NCBI GenBank assembly: GCA_050331695.1
Contig: JBHJGP010000013.1
Span: forward strand, 124,001 to 188,000
From: JBHJGP01 sp050331695
GTDB lineage: Bacteria; Pseudomonadota; Alphaproteobacteria; Geminicoccales; Geminicoccaceae
Length of the DNA stretch: 64,000 nucleotides
Reading direction: 5' to 3'
The notes under the pieces were generated by a model, which saw only the letters and a list, made by a program, of their open reading frames with translations, was not told the DNA's origin and did no database searches. Made by a program: the position numbers and the translations under genes. Shown here piece after piece: positions 15,599 to 23,821 of this stretch. Each line of letters starts with the position of its first letter. Position 1 is the stretch's first letter.

Positions 15599-17014
15599 AT
15601 GCGCGTCCTATTGATCTCCAGCCTGGCAGTGGCCGCGAGTGTCTTCGCCGTGGAACCGGCGGTCCAGGCTCAAGAGGCGACGAATGCGTCGCCGACGGCA
15701 GAAGAACCCTTGACCGCGTCGGCTTACGCCGATCTCGCCGGACGCGTGATTTTTGCCAGCCGGGCCGAGGCCAAATCCAGCCTGGATCAACTTGAGAAGC
15801 GGGGTGACCCGGATGTCGCTGCCACTCTGATCATGGCTATGCGCTTTTCCAATCATCTACGGCAGGGCGAACTGGTGACGGCGCTCGAGACAGTGACCGG
15901 CGCCGAGCCCGGCCCCGATTGGTTCGACTGGATGCTATGGCAGCAAGCGCAGACCGATCTGGAGCCGCACCCCGGTCACCTGCTCGTGCAGCGCCGGCTG
16001 TTCGCCGCCATTGATCCGCGTTTCCTGGATTTCCTGCCGCCCGATGTGAAACACAGCATTCGTACCGAGGAGATCGTTTGGGGCGGTGTGGTCGTTGACG
16101 GTATTCCGGCACTGACCAATCCCAGTCTGCTTCGACCGGAGGAGGCCACTTATCTACGTCCCACGGACGAAGTGTTCGGCGTCGAGATCAATGGCGACGC
16201 CCGGGCTTACCCCTTACGCATCCTCAATTGGCATGAGATGTTCAACGATGTCATCGGCGGCGTTCCCGTTTCCCTGGCCTACTGTACGCTCTGTGGCGCC
16301 GGCATCTTGTTCGACACGAGTGTCCAGGGCCGGGACGAGCCCTTCGTTTTTGGCAGCTCCGGGTTTCTCTACCGCTCCAACAAGCTGATGTACGATCAGG
16401 AAACCAATTCCCTGTGGAACCAATTCACCGGCAAGCCGGTGGTGGGACCGCTGACCGATTCCGGTATCGAGCTCTCCATTCTACCGGTCACCATAACCTC
16501 CTGGGAGGCCTGGCTCGCCGATCATCCGGATACCACGGTCATTGATGTCGAGACGGGCTATCGCCGGGACTACGGCTCCGGCGTTGCCTACCGGGAGTAT
16601 TTTGCCAGTCCGGATTTGATGTTCCCGGCGATGCTTGAGGATGATGCCTTGCGGGTCAAGGACAGGATCTTCGGGGTGCGGCTTCCCGGCGGCGCCAAGG
16701 CCTGGCCGCTCGAGGCCTTCGCGGATAGTGCGGTGATCAACGACACGGTCGGCTTCAACCATCTGGTCCTCGTCGGCGACGCGTCGACCAGCACCGTGCG
16801 CGCCTATGAGCGGGGCCAAGACCAGACCTTCGCCCAAGGCGATAGGCCCGGGGTTCTGACGAGCGAAGCTGGCGAGGAATATCGGGTGACCGAAGGCGCG
16901 CTGGTGCCGACCAAAGGCGGCGAGGAGATACCGCGTGTGCCCGGCCACGTCGCCTACTGGTTTGCCTGGGCTGGCTATCTGGGCGACGCGACCGAGCTTT
17001 ACGAGCTGCCTTAG
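15599..17014 (+). CDS. Exported DUF3179 protein
   Basis: The 471-residue product begins with a signal peptide (cleavage near residue 25, VQA-QE) and contains a DUF3179 domain, seen in DEVFGVEINGDARAYPLRIL, NDVIGGVPVSLAYCTLCGAG and the FGSSGFLYRSNKLMYD segment. The function is unknown; two cysteines in YCTLCGAG are conserved in this family. The ATG at 15599 follows GAGGGA; an open frame begins 18 codons earlier without signal-peptide character. Its stop codon overlaps that of the convergent GST gene. Confidence 0.88.
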   Translation: MRVLLISSLAVAASVFAVEPAVQAQEATNASPTAEEPLTASAYADLAGRVIFASRAEAKSSLDQLEKRGDPDVAATLIMAMRFSNHLRQGELVTALETVTGAEPGPDWFDWMLWQQAQTDLEPHPGHLLVQRRLFAAIDPRFLDFLPPDVKHSIRTEEIVWGGVVVDGIPALTNPSLLRPEEATYLRPTDEVFGVEINGDARAYPLRILNWHEMFNDVIGGVPVSLAYCTLCGAGILFDTSVQGRDEPFVFGSSGFLYRSNKLMYDQETNSLWNQFTGKPVVGPLTDSGIELSILPVTITSWEAWLADHPDTTVIDVETGYRRDYGSGVAYREYFASPDLMFPAMLEDDALRVKDRIFGVRLPGGAKAWPLEAFADSAVINDTVGFNHLVLVGDASTSTVRAYERGQDQTFAQGDRPGVLTSEAGEEYRVTEGALVPTKGGEEIPRVPGHVAYWFAWAGYLGDATELYELP

Positions 17015-17631
17015 CCAAAAGGCGGCGGCGTCGTGTCCTGAAAACTCGGACGTGTCGCCATTTGGTCGAGCCACGCCCGGACGCCAGGAACCGCGTTTAG
17101 GAGGTCGGTTCCTTCCGGCGGCGTATTGGAGAGGTAGGCGACCAGCGGTACGACCATGAGATCGGCGAAGCTCAGCCTATCACCCGCCAGGAAGGGATCG
17201 TTCGTCAGACTGGTCTCCACGATGTGCAGATCATAAGCGGCCAGCTCCACGGACCGGGCGAGTTCGGCATCGGTGACGTCGCGAAAGCCGGCCTTCGGTT
17301 GAAGTATGCCGACCGCTATGTGCGGCGCCAGGTAGTCGATTACAGCCGAACACCAGCTGTGCATCCTCGCGTTCGTCGCCGGCTCGTTTGGCATAAGCGC
17401 CGGACCATCGAATGCCTGATCGATATAGTGGCCGATGGCCAGCGTCTCATAGATAAGCAGATCGCCGTGACGCATGCTCGGCATTTTCCCCCAGGGATGG
17501 AGCTTACGGTAGCCCTCGGAACCAAGCTCGATCGGCTCGAGCGCGTAAGTGATCCCCTTTTCGACCGCGGCCATGCAAGCGCTTCGAACGAAGGTGCTTT
17601 GCATGTAGCCGTAGATGATGAGCTCCGTCAT
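17011..17631 (-). CDS. Glutathione S-transferase family protein
   Basis: This 206-residue protein has the two-domain GST layout. The N-terminal thioredoxin-like half contains GKMPSMRHGDLLIYETLAI with the cis-Pro and the E-T glutathione contact, and the helical C-terminal half carries DRLSFADLMVVPLVAYL. It is the third gene of an apparent ArsR-SRPBCC-GST operon, joined to the SRPBCC gene by a TGATG overlap. A detoxification role is likely, with unknown substrate. Confidence 0.9.
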   Translation of the reverse strand: MTELIIYGYMQSTFVRSACMAAVEKGITYALEPIELGSEGYRKLHPWGKMPSMRHGDLLIYETLAIGHYIDQAFDGPALMPNEPATNARMHSWCSAVIDYLAPHIAVGILQPKAGFRDVTDAELARSVELAAYDLHIVETSLTNDPFLAGDRLSFADLMVVPLVAYLSNTPPEGTDLLNAVPGVRAWLDQMATRPSFQDTTPPPFG

Positions 17632-18095
17632 CAGGATGCCGCCGCTTGGGCGCCGACCGTGAGCTCTTCCAGGCGGTCGAGGCTGCCGCTCCAGCCCTCA
17701 TTGTGATGGTCCCGGCTTTCCTCGGTCTCGAACAGCTCCTGGGTAAGACGAAGCTTGGTGCCGTCGCCCTCGGCCTGGAAATCGACTTTTACCACCGTCT
17801 CATGGCCCCGCTCGCCGTCATGGACCCAGGCGAAGGTGAAGACCAAGCGCTTGCCTGACACCACCTCCTTGTATTCGCCCCTAACGTGGTGCCGCTGGCC
17901 CTCGGCATTCTCCATCATGACGTCGAACACGCCGCCGGGACGCGGATCCAGCTTCTGTTCCACCACCTGAACGCCTTTCGGCCCCATCCATAGCCGGTGG
18001 CGCGCCGGGTCGACCCAAGCCTGGAAAAGCTGGCTTGGCGGCGTGTCGAAATAGCGCTCAATTGTCAGAACGCGGTCTTGGGTCTGGTCGGCCAT
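17631..18095 (-). CDS. SRPBCC (AHSA1-like) domain protein
   Basis: The 154 residues form an AHSA1/START-type domain: IERYFDTPPSQLFQAWVDP at the N-terminus, then LWMGPKG, and NEGWSGSLDRLEEL at the end. Proteins of this type are regularly encoded next to ArsR regulators, as here, where it overlaps arsR by 38 nt. The domain usually binds hydrophobic ligands, but the physiological ligand is not known. Expression is presumably controlled by the upstream ArsR. Confidence 0.9.
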   Translation of the reverse strand: MADQTQDRVLTIERYFDTPPSQLFQAWVDPARHRLWMGPKGVQVVEQKLDPRPGGVFDVMMENAEGQRHHVRGEYKEVVSGKRLVFTFAWVHDGERGHETVVKVDFQAEGDGTKLRLTQELFETEESRDHHNEGWSGSLDRLEELTVGAQAAAS

Positions 18096-18450
18096 TGTCC
18101 GTTTCCCTTTCGTTGTTTCGATCCCCTTCCGCGCGCTTTTCCTGTTCGACCAGTTCGTCCAGCCGATCGAGGCTTTCCTCCCAGAACTGGCGGTAGCGGT
18201 CGAGCCAATCGTCGATCGATTTCAATGCCTGCGGCTTGAGGCGGCAACGGCGCCACTGGGCTTCGACACTGCGCTCGATGAGACCGGCACGTTCCAGGAC
18301 CTTCAAATGCCGGGAGATCGCCGGCAGCGACAAGGCGAACGGTTTCGCCAGATCGCCGACCGGCAGGCTCTGTCGGTGAAGCTGCTCGAGAATGGCCCGC
18401 CGGGTCGGATCGGCGAGCGCGGCAAAGGTCTGCGAAAGCGGATCGTTCAT
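18058..18450 (-). CDS. ArsR-family winged-helix regulator
   Basis: This 130-residue protein is a single winged-helix repressor: FAALADPTRRAILEQL, the recognition region FALSLPAISRHLKVL, and the wing LIERSVEAQWRRCRL. It lacks the ELCV-type metal-binding cysteines, so it is of the non-metal ArsR group that partners AHSA1 proteins. The ATG at 18450 starts the family homology. A palindromic operator sits just upstream inside the promoter, so it is almost certainly autoregulated. There is no Shine-Dalgarno sequence before the start. Confidence 0.92.
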   Translation of the reverse strand: MNDPLSQTFAALADPTRRAILEQLHRQSLPVGDLAKPFALSLPAISRHLKVLERAGLIERSVEAQWRRCRLKPQALKSIDDWLDRYRQFWEESLDRLDELVEQEKRAEGDRNNERETDNGRPDPRPRSDN

Positions 18451-18457
18451 GAATCTG

Positions 18458-18485
18458 TATTTAACAAAATTGTTAATTAACACAA
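18458..18485 (-). promoter_or_regulatory. arsR promoter with internal palindromic operator
   Basis: On the minus strand TTGTGT (18480-18485) and TAAATA (18458-18463) are 16 nt apart. A palindrome with arms TTAACAA and TTGTTAA and a 2-nt centre (18461-18476) fills the spacer and touches the -10. The predicted transcription start falls at or next to the ATG at 18450. That would make the transcript leaderless, in keeping with the missing ribosome-binding site. Confidence 0.6.
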
Positions 18486-18499
18486 GCGGAAAATAACGA

Positions 18500-19213
18500 T
18501 CAGCTCTCTGCCTCTTCCACCAATCTGTGGGTTGCCGTTTCGATCCGATCCTGCAACTGCTTCATGAACGATCGCCGATCCATGCCCGGCGCAATGGGAT
18601 CGAGAAACTCAATGACGGCGGTGCCGGGCTTTTTGCCGAACAGGCCGCTTTGCCAGAACACGCCGGTGTTGAGCGCAACCGGCACAACGGAAGCGTCGAG
18701 CTGATTGTAGAGGGCTGCGATCCCGGGCTTGTAGCTGGCGGCGCCGCCCGGCTGCGTGCGCGTGCCTTCGGGAAAGATGAGAACCGAAAGGCCACTCGCC
18801 AGCGCCGCGCGCGCGTCCGCCACCAGCTTCTTGATGGCGCTTGCCCCGGCACCCCGATCGATCACGATGTTGTCGGCTCGAACTAGATAGCGACCGAACA
18901 GCGGGATCCGGGTGAGCTCCTGCTTCAGGGGGATCGATATGTCCTTGAGCAAAATGTGAAAAACGAGGGTTTCCAGTGCCGATTGATGTTTGGCGGCGAT
19001 CAGCGCCGGCTCGGTCGGAACCTGGCCCCGGATCTCAACGCGAAGCCCGACCAATGTCGCGAGAGCGAGGCGGACACCTCGTTCCCAAAATCGCGCGTAG
19101 GCCCTCGTACCGGCAGCATCACCGACCAGAAGATAGGGATAGCCGATTACCGCCAGGAGTGACGTCCAGAAGAACAAGAAAACCATGAAAAGCGCTGAAC
19201 GAGCCGGCTGCAT
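18500..19213 (-). CDS. plsC: 1-acyl-sn-glycerol-3-phosphate acyltransferase
   Basis: PlsC acylates lysophosphatidic acid in phospholipid synthesis at the inner membrane. The 237 residues have an N-terminal membrane segment (FMVFLFFWTSLLAVIGY), the acyltransferase motif KHQSALET at about residue 74, and FPEGTRTQPGG at about residue 148. The catalytic H-x4-D appears as H-x4-E here, a variant I believe also occurs in related alphaproteobacterial enzymes. It follows ftsX by 86 nt on the same strand, a common gene order in this class. Confidence 0.9.
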   Translation of the reverse strand: MQPARSALFMVFLFFWTSLLAVIGYPYLLVGDAAGTRAYARFWERGVRLALATLVGLRVEIRGQVPTEPALIAAKHQSALETLVFHILLKDISIPLKQELTRIPLFGRYLVRADNIVIDRGAGASAIKKLVADARAALASGLSVLIFPEGTRTQPGGAASYKPGIAALYNQLDASVVPVALNTGVFWQSGLFGKKPGTAVIEFLDPIAPGMDRRSFMKQLQDRIETATHRLVEEAES

Positions 19214-19299
19214 GGGACCGCCCTGGAAGACGTTCGAAGAGACCGTCCGTCATGCGGTCAAGGACGACCGTTTGGCAAGGTTTCGCTTATCCCCGAGCG

Positions 19300-20181
19300 T
19301 CAGCGATAACGCGCCAGCAGGACCTGCGCCGTTACCCGCGCGGCGATGGTCAGAAGAACCGCCGCGCCGATTGGTAGGCAGGCGAGCATGATCCAATCGA
19401 TCATCTGGAAATGAAGCGGGACCCAGCGGCTGGTCACCGCCGCTCCGCCGAGGTGAACCAGGCCCAATATGGTAAGCACTGCCGCCGCGAAACCGGTAAA
19501 CGCCCCCCTCATCCCCTGCAGCATGGTGTGGCGTTCGAACTGACGTGCCACATAGCCGTCGCGCGCGCCCATGTGGCGCAACAGATCGACCTTATCGTCA
19601 TGGAGATCGACGTTCATTCGCGTCATCACGATGACGACGGCGAAAATGGCGATCAGCATCGCTGCGGCCATGATCCCGCCGATTAGACGGAGATAGGCTG
19701 CGAGGTTGAGCTGCTCATCGCCGACGGTTGGCTCCTGGCGCAAGGACGCGTCCTCGGCGATTGTCTTGAGGCTTCGCTCCAGAGCCTCGAGATCGGGGTT
19801 CGCTCCCCTAGCCAACACGACGTCGATCAACCGCGGCAGAGCCAGTCCCTCCAGGCTTTCGCCCTCGCCGAGCACGCCGGTGACGAGCTCGCGTAAGTTG
19901 GCGTCGGCCACCGGCTCGACCCGCTCGATGCCTTCCGACTGTCTCAGCAAGGCCATCGCGCGGTCGAGGTTGCGTTGTTCAATCGCCGGATCCCCTGGGA
20001 CCGCGGGCAGCGCCACGGTGACCATGCGGGCGGTCTGCTCGAAGCGGTGCAACGCGCTGTCGGCGCCGGCGGCGAGCGCGAAGGCCAGGACCAGCACATA
20101 GGTGAGGCCGGCGACGATCCAGATCAGAAAGCGGCCCGGCGTCGACTGATCGAGGGGGAGGTCGAGATCACGTAAGCTCAT
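19300..20181 (-). CDS. ftsX: Cell division protein FtsX
   Basis: This 293-residue permease-like protein has the FtsX layout: one membrane helix at about 20-42, a periplasmic domain of about 120 residues, and three C-terminal helices. The conserved loop DKVDLLRHMGARDGYVARQFERH follows the second helix. FtsEX couples ATP use in the cytoplasm to activation of peptidoglycan hydrolases at the septum. It follows ftsE by 46 nt. Confidence 0.9.
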   Translation of the reverse strand: MSLRDLDLPLDQSTPGRFLIWIVAGLTYVLVLAFALAAGADSALHRFEQTARMVTVALPAVPGDPAIEQRNLDRAMALLRQSEGIERVEPVADANLRELVTGVLGEGESLEGLALPRLIDVVLARGANPDLEALERSLKTIAEDASLRQEPTVGDEQLNLAAYLRLIGGIMAAAMLIAIFAVVIVMTRMNVDLHDDKVDLLRHMGARDGYVARQFERHTMLQGMRGAFTGFAAAVLTILGLVHLGGAAVTSRWVPLHFQMIDWIMLACLPIGAAVLLTIAARVTAQVLLARYR

Positions 20182-20227
20182 GAAAGCCTTGCTCCCGGAT
20201 CGAAGGTCATCGCCGTGCGCCCTGCAT

Positions 20228-20917
20228 TCATGCTGAGCACATCCGGCCCCGGTCCATACGAATGGTGCCGTAAGCGTAGCGCTGCTGCAGGTCCAGACTG
20301 TGGGTGGCGAGAATCACCGTCGTCCCCAGTTTGTTGAGCTGCACGAGCAGATGCATGACACGCGTCGCCCGGTCACCGTCGATATTGCTGGTCGGCTCGT
20401 CGCAGAGAAGAAGGGCCGGCCGGATGACGACGGCGCGGGATACCGCGATCAGTTGGCGCTGGCCCATCGACATCGCCGGCGGCAGCGTGTCGGTGAGGTG
20501 GCTCAGACCAAGCCAGTCCATCATATCGGCGACGAACGCATGGATTTGCTCTTCGTCAGCGCCGTTGATGCGCAGAGGCAAGGCGATATTGTCGAAGGCA
20601 CTGAGGTGATCGAGCAAACGAAAGTCTTGAAAAACCACGCCGATCCGACGACGTAAGTGGGCGATCTGAGCGCGTGTGGCGACGGCGAGATCCTGGCCGA
20701 ACAGGTTGACGGTACCTTTTGATGCGGGGTGAGAAAGGCCGAGCAGGCGAAGCAATGACGTCTTGCCGGCGCCACTGGGACCGATCAAAAACGAGAATTG
20801 GCCCTGGCGTAGAGTGAGGTCGATGTCTTGCAACACATCCGGACCATCCCCGTAGCGAAGGCCGGCGCCGACCAACCGAGCAATAATCGGAGACGTGACC
20901 ACTGGTAACCCGTGCAA
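20228..20917 (-). CDS. ftsE: Cell division ATP-binding protein FtsE
   Basis: The 229-residue ABC ATPase has Walker A GPSGAGKTS, the FtsE-typical GVVFQDFRLLDHLSAFDNIALPL Q-loop region (shown here as GVVFQDFRLLDHLSAF), and Walker B LLLCDEPTSNID. The signature is MSMGQRQL rather than the usual LSGGEQQR. That is a clear departure in a motif that contacts ATP across the dimer. The first start is a TTG at 20917; a GTG five codons later is possible. It is divergent from the DUF3426 gene. Confidence 0.9.
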   Translation of the reverse strand: MHGLPVVTSPIIARLVGAGLRYGDGPDVLQDIDLTLRQGQFSFLIGPSGAGKTSLLRLLGLSHPASKGTVNLFGQDLAVATRAQIAHLRRRIGVVFQDFRLLDHLSAFDNIALPLRINGADEEQIHAFVADMMDWLGLSHLTDTLPPAMSMGQRQLIAVSRAVVIRPALLLCDEPTSNIDGDRATRVMHLLVQLNKLGTTVILATHSLDLQQRYAYGTIRMDRGRMCSA

Positions 20918-21033
20918 ATAGCCTGAAGAAGCTAAGTGAAAACGAGGGCGAGGTCCAGGGGAACATCAACTATCGCGTGAAAATGGTTGAGCCTGAACCT
21001 ATCGATCAGATAAGAAACCCCCTGCGAGGGTTC

Positions 21034-21720
21034 ATGAAGCTCATCTGTCCCGTCTGTAGCGCGAGTTACGACATCAAGCCCGAGGCCTTGGGGCCTAAGG
21101 GGCGCAAGGTCCGCTGCGCGAACTGTAAGCATCAGTGGTTCCAGGAACCGGCTGCGCCGGCTGCGTTGCCGGAAGAAGAAGACGTCGACCTCGCCTTCGA
21201 GCCCGTCGAAGAGGTGGTCGAGCCGGGCGCGGAAGATACCCGGATCCGGCCCGGCTCGGTCGCCAAGCCGAAGAGCAGCGCCGTCGACGTCGCTTCCATG
21301 GTGAGCTGGTTCTTTCTGTTGGTCGTGGTTCTGGCCATAGCGGTCACCTTGGTCGCTCGCAACGAACTGGTGGCCCGGTTTCCCGCTCTGACCTCGGTTT
21401 ACGAAGGCTTGGGCCTGCCGGTCATGCGAGACTTGGGTCTGGCACTGGAGGCTAGCGAGCCTCAGTGGCAGCGCGAGGGCAATACGACCCTTTTGTTGGT
21501 CGAAGGCACGATCCGCAACACCTCCAGCGAACGCAAAGATGTGCCCAGTCTGAAGCTGACCCTCCTGGACGAGCAGGGTGAGGAAATGGGCGAGCAGCTG
21601 CTGCCGGCGCCGGCCGACGCCTTCCTCGGTGCCGGAGAAACCATGCCGTTTTCGGCGCGCATTCCGGACCCGCCCCACGGTGCGACGAGTTTTCGCCTGA
21701 CTTTCGACGTTCCCTCCTGA
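21034..21720 (+). CDS. Zinc-ribbon (MJ0042) and DUF3426 membrane protein
   Basis: The 228 residues start with a zinc ribbon, CPVCSASYDIKPEALG followed by VRCANCKHQW, i.e. two CxxC pairs. An acidic linker, one membrane helix (about residues 92-110) and a DUF3426 domain at the C-terminus follow (VEGTIRNTSSERKDVPSLKL and LGAGETMPFSARI). The function is not established; its position opposite ftsE is conserved in alphaproteobacteria. The ATG at 21034 is preceded by GAGGG and starts exactly at the zinc ribbon. Confidence 0.88.
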   Translation: MKLICPVCSASYDIKPEALGPKGRKVRCANCKHQWFQEPAAPAALPEEEDVDLAFEPVEEVVEPGAEDTRIRPGSVAKPKSSAVDVASMVSWFFLLVVVLAIAVTLVARNELVARFPALTSVYEGLGLPVMRDLGLALEASEPQWQREGNTTLLLVEGTIRNTSSERKDVPSLKLTLLDEQGEEMGEQLLPAPADAFLGAGETMPFSARIPDPPHGATSFRLTFDVPS

Positions 21721-21721
21721 C

Positions 21722-22174
21722 GTGATCGGCCGCTTCCCGGCCATGGATATGGCTTTGGCCGAGGCGGAAGCCGCCGGGCGTGCCGGTGAGGTGCCTGTCG
21801 GCGCGGTGATCGTCGATGCCAACGGTTCTCCGCTGGCCTGCGCCGGCAATCGCGTCGAGCGGGACCATGATCCGACGGCGCACGCGGAAATCCTGGCGAT
21901 CCGGGCGGCGAGCCTCGCCCGGGCGAGCCGCTATCTGAACGATTGCGACCTCTACGTGACCCTCGAGCCCTGTCCCATGTGCGCCCAGGCGATCAGTTTG
22001 GCCCGACTGCGGCGCCTCTACTACGGTGCGGAGGACGAGAAAGGCGGAGGGGTCGACCACGGGCCCCGGATCTTCGCGTCATCCTCCTGCCACAGCCGTC
22101 CGGACGTTTATGGCGGCATTGGTGAGCGGGAGGCGGCAGCGCTGTTGAGGCAGTTTTTCTCGGAGCGCCGCTAG
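21722..22174 (+). CDS. tadA: tRNA-specific adenosine-34 deaminase
   Basis: TadA converts A34 to inosine in the anticodon of tRNA-Arg(ACG). The 150 residues carry the zinc and catalytic motifs HAEILAIR and EPCPMCAQAI, and the C-terminal region with a VDHGPRIF segment typical of TadA rather than other cytidine deaminases. The GTG start lies 1 nt after the DUF3426 stop, so the two are coupled. It converges with the sugar-phosphate transferase gene. Confidence 0.95.
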   Translation: MIGRFPAMDMALAEAEAAGRAGEVPVGAVIVDANGSPLACAGNRVERDHDPTAHAEILAIRAASLARASRYLNDCDLYVTLEPCPMCAQAISLARLRRLYYGAEDEKGGGVDHGPRIFASSSCHSRPDVYGGIGEREAAALLRQFFSERR

Positions 22175-22211
22175 ACCGCCGACCGAGCTCCCGTAGACGA
22201 GAACGCGCGGA

Positions 22212-23708
22212 TCAATAGGCCCCGTCTCGGGTCCAGGGCACCGGCAAGGTTTTCAGCAGTATGACGATGTCATACCAGAGCCGCCAGTTGCGGACGTACC
22301 AGCTATCCAGGTGAACCCGCCGCCGATAGTCCAAATCGCTGCGACCACTGACCTGCCACAGACCGGTGATCCCGGGACGACAGCCAAGGTAGAAAATGAC
22401 CTTGTCCTCGTAGCGCGCCAATTCGTCGGCCACCACTGGTCTGGGACCGACCAGGCTCATATCGCCGCGCAGAACGTTCCAGAGCTGGGGAAGCTCGTCG
22501 AGACTGGTCTGGCGAAGCCAGCGGCCCACGGGCGTGACCCGCGGGGCTTCTTTGAGTTTGCGGGCGCCATGCCATTCCGCCGCCGAGCGCAGGTCCTGGG
22601 CCAGGAACTGCTCGAGCTTCTCATCGGCATCCTCGACCATGGTTCGAAATTTGAGACATTGGAACCGGCGGCCGTGCTGACCGACCCGCTCGTGGGCGAA
22701 AAAAGGCTCCTGGCCCTGCCGGCGGATACGCCAGGCGATGATCAAGAACAAAGGCGACAAAGCGGCAAGCAGTGCCGATGCCCCCGCCAGGTCGAATGTC
22801 CGCTTCAAAAGCCGGGCCGAAGGTTGAGCGAGATTGTTTTTGAGACGCAGGCTCAACACATCATGACTGAAGAAATGGGTGATCTCGGCGCTCGCCACCG
22901 GCAGGCCCCGAACCGGCGAGACCACATCGACATCGCGGGACGCGTGCGACAGGCGTTTGATCCAGGGCCCCGCCTTCTGAAACTCATCGAGCTCCAGGGC
23001 CACCTCCACTTGGGCGTTGGTGAAGTGCGCCGGCAGCAGATTGGGGTAGTCACCCGGTGGATAGACCGGCACGTGGCCGTCGCCCGTATTCACGGTGACG
23101 GGCCAGTCACCGTGACTGCCGGGCGGGGCGATGAAAGCGACCACGTCGTAGCCCAGAAGCGGCTCAACGTGCAGTGCCGCCGCCGCGTCACGGGCATTCG
23201 CGCCGGTGCCGACGATCACCGTGGTGCGACACCAGAGACCTGCTGCGTGTAGTGCCGACTTGAGAGCCCAGCGGCAGAAAGGAATGCTCAGGAACAAAAG
23301 CGACCAATTGGTGACGAACCAGAGCCGCGAGAGGTTGATCCTCAACATGAAGATCAGCGCCGTCTCGATCAGTGCCATGATAAAGACTACGGCCAGAACG
23401 TCGCCCAGTTCCTGCCAGAAGGTTCGCCGCCGCGTGTAGTGGCCGAGCCGGTAGAAACTGGCGATCGCGGCCAGCGCCACGGCCGCATAGACGATAACCC
23501 GCTGGTCACCGGTCTCGATTCGCCAGCCCATGAACGCTGTGTAGGGATCGTAGCCGTAAGCAATCCAGTTCGTGATCCGCCCCAACCAGAAGGCGGACAC
23601 GAATACGGCGGCGTCGCAAAGAGCGAGCCACCACGCGCGGGGTAAAGACCTACGAGAACTGCGCCTTAGCGGCTGAAGATCAGCGCCGACGTCGAATGTT
23701 GCTGCCAA
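22212..23708 (-). CDS. WbaP-like undecaprenyl-phosphate sugar-phosphate transferase
   Basis: This 498-residue polyisoprenyl-phosphate hexose-1-phosphate transferase starts surface polysaccharide synthesis by placing a sugar phosphate on undecaprenyl phosphate. Four N-terminal membrane helices lead to a cytosolic domain with a nucleotide-binding-like fold (IVGTGANARDAA). The C-terminal catalytic domain is marked by KRTFDLAGAS, FAHERVGQHG, CLKFRTMVEDAD, RQTSLDELPQLWNVL, GDMSLVGPRP and GITGLWQVSGRS. I use a TTG at 23708 with CAGGG 6 nt upstream, because the promoter at 23741-23769 leaves the earlier GTG at 23741 untranscribed. No other polysaccharide genes are adjacent. The DPWT-like C-terminus (VPWTRDGAY) is as in WbaP. 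Confidence 0.9.
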   Translation of the reverse strand: MAATFDVGADLQPLRRSSRRSLPRAWWLALCDAAVFVSAFWLGRITNWIAYGYDPYTAFMGWRIETGDQRVIVYAAVALAAIASFYRLGHYTRRRTFWQELGDVLAVVFIMALIETALIFMLRINLSRLWFVTNWSLLFLSIPFCRWALKSALHAAGLWCRTTVIVGTGANARDAAAALHVEPLLGYDVVAFIAPPGSHGDWPVTVNTGDGHVPVYPPGDYPNLLPAHFTNAQVEVALELDEFQKAGPWIKRLSHASRDVDVVSPVRGLPVASAEITHFFSHDVLSLRLKNNLAQPSARLLKRTFDLAGASALLAALSPLFLIIAWRIRRQGQEPFFAHERVGQHGRRFQCLKFRTMVEDADEKLEQFLAQDLRSAAEWHGARKLKEAPRVTPVGRWLRQTSLDELPQLWNVLRGDMSLVGPRPVVADELARYEDKVIFYLGCRPGITGLWQVSGRSDLDYRRRVHLDSWYVRNWRLWYDIVILLKTLPVPWTRDGAY

Positions 23709-23740
23709 TGAGAACCCTGTGCGCGAAACAATGTGGCCCA

Positions 23741-23769
23741 CCTATATGTGGACCAACCATACATATCAA
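23741..23769 (-). promoter_or_regulatory. Promoter with overlapping dyad before the sugar transferase
   Basis: On the minus strand -35 TTGATA (23764-23769) and -10 TATAGG (23741-23746) are separated by exactly 17 nt. An inverted repeat ATATGT-N11-ACATAT (23744-23766) overlaps both elements, so a repressor could bind here. The predicted start of transcription is near 23734. Confidence 0.6.
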
Positions 23770-23821
23770 GACGAACCGGGAGTTAAGTCATTCCCGCTCG
23801 GAACAGCGCCGTTGGGCGGGA

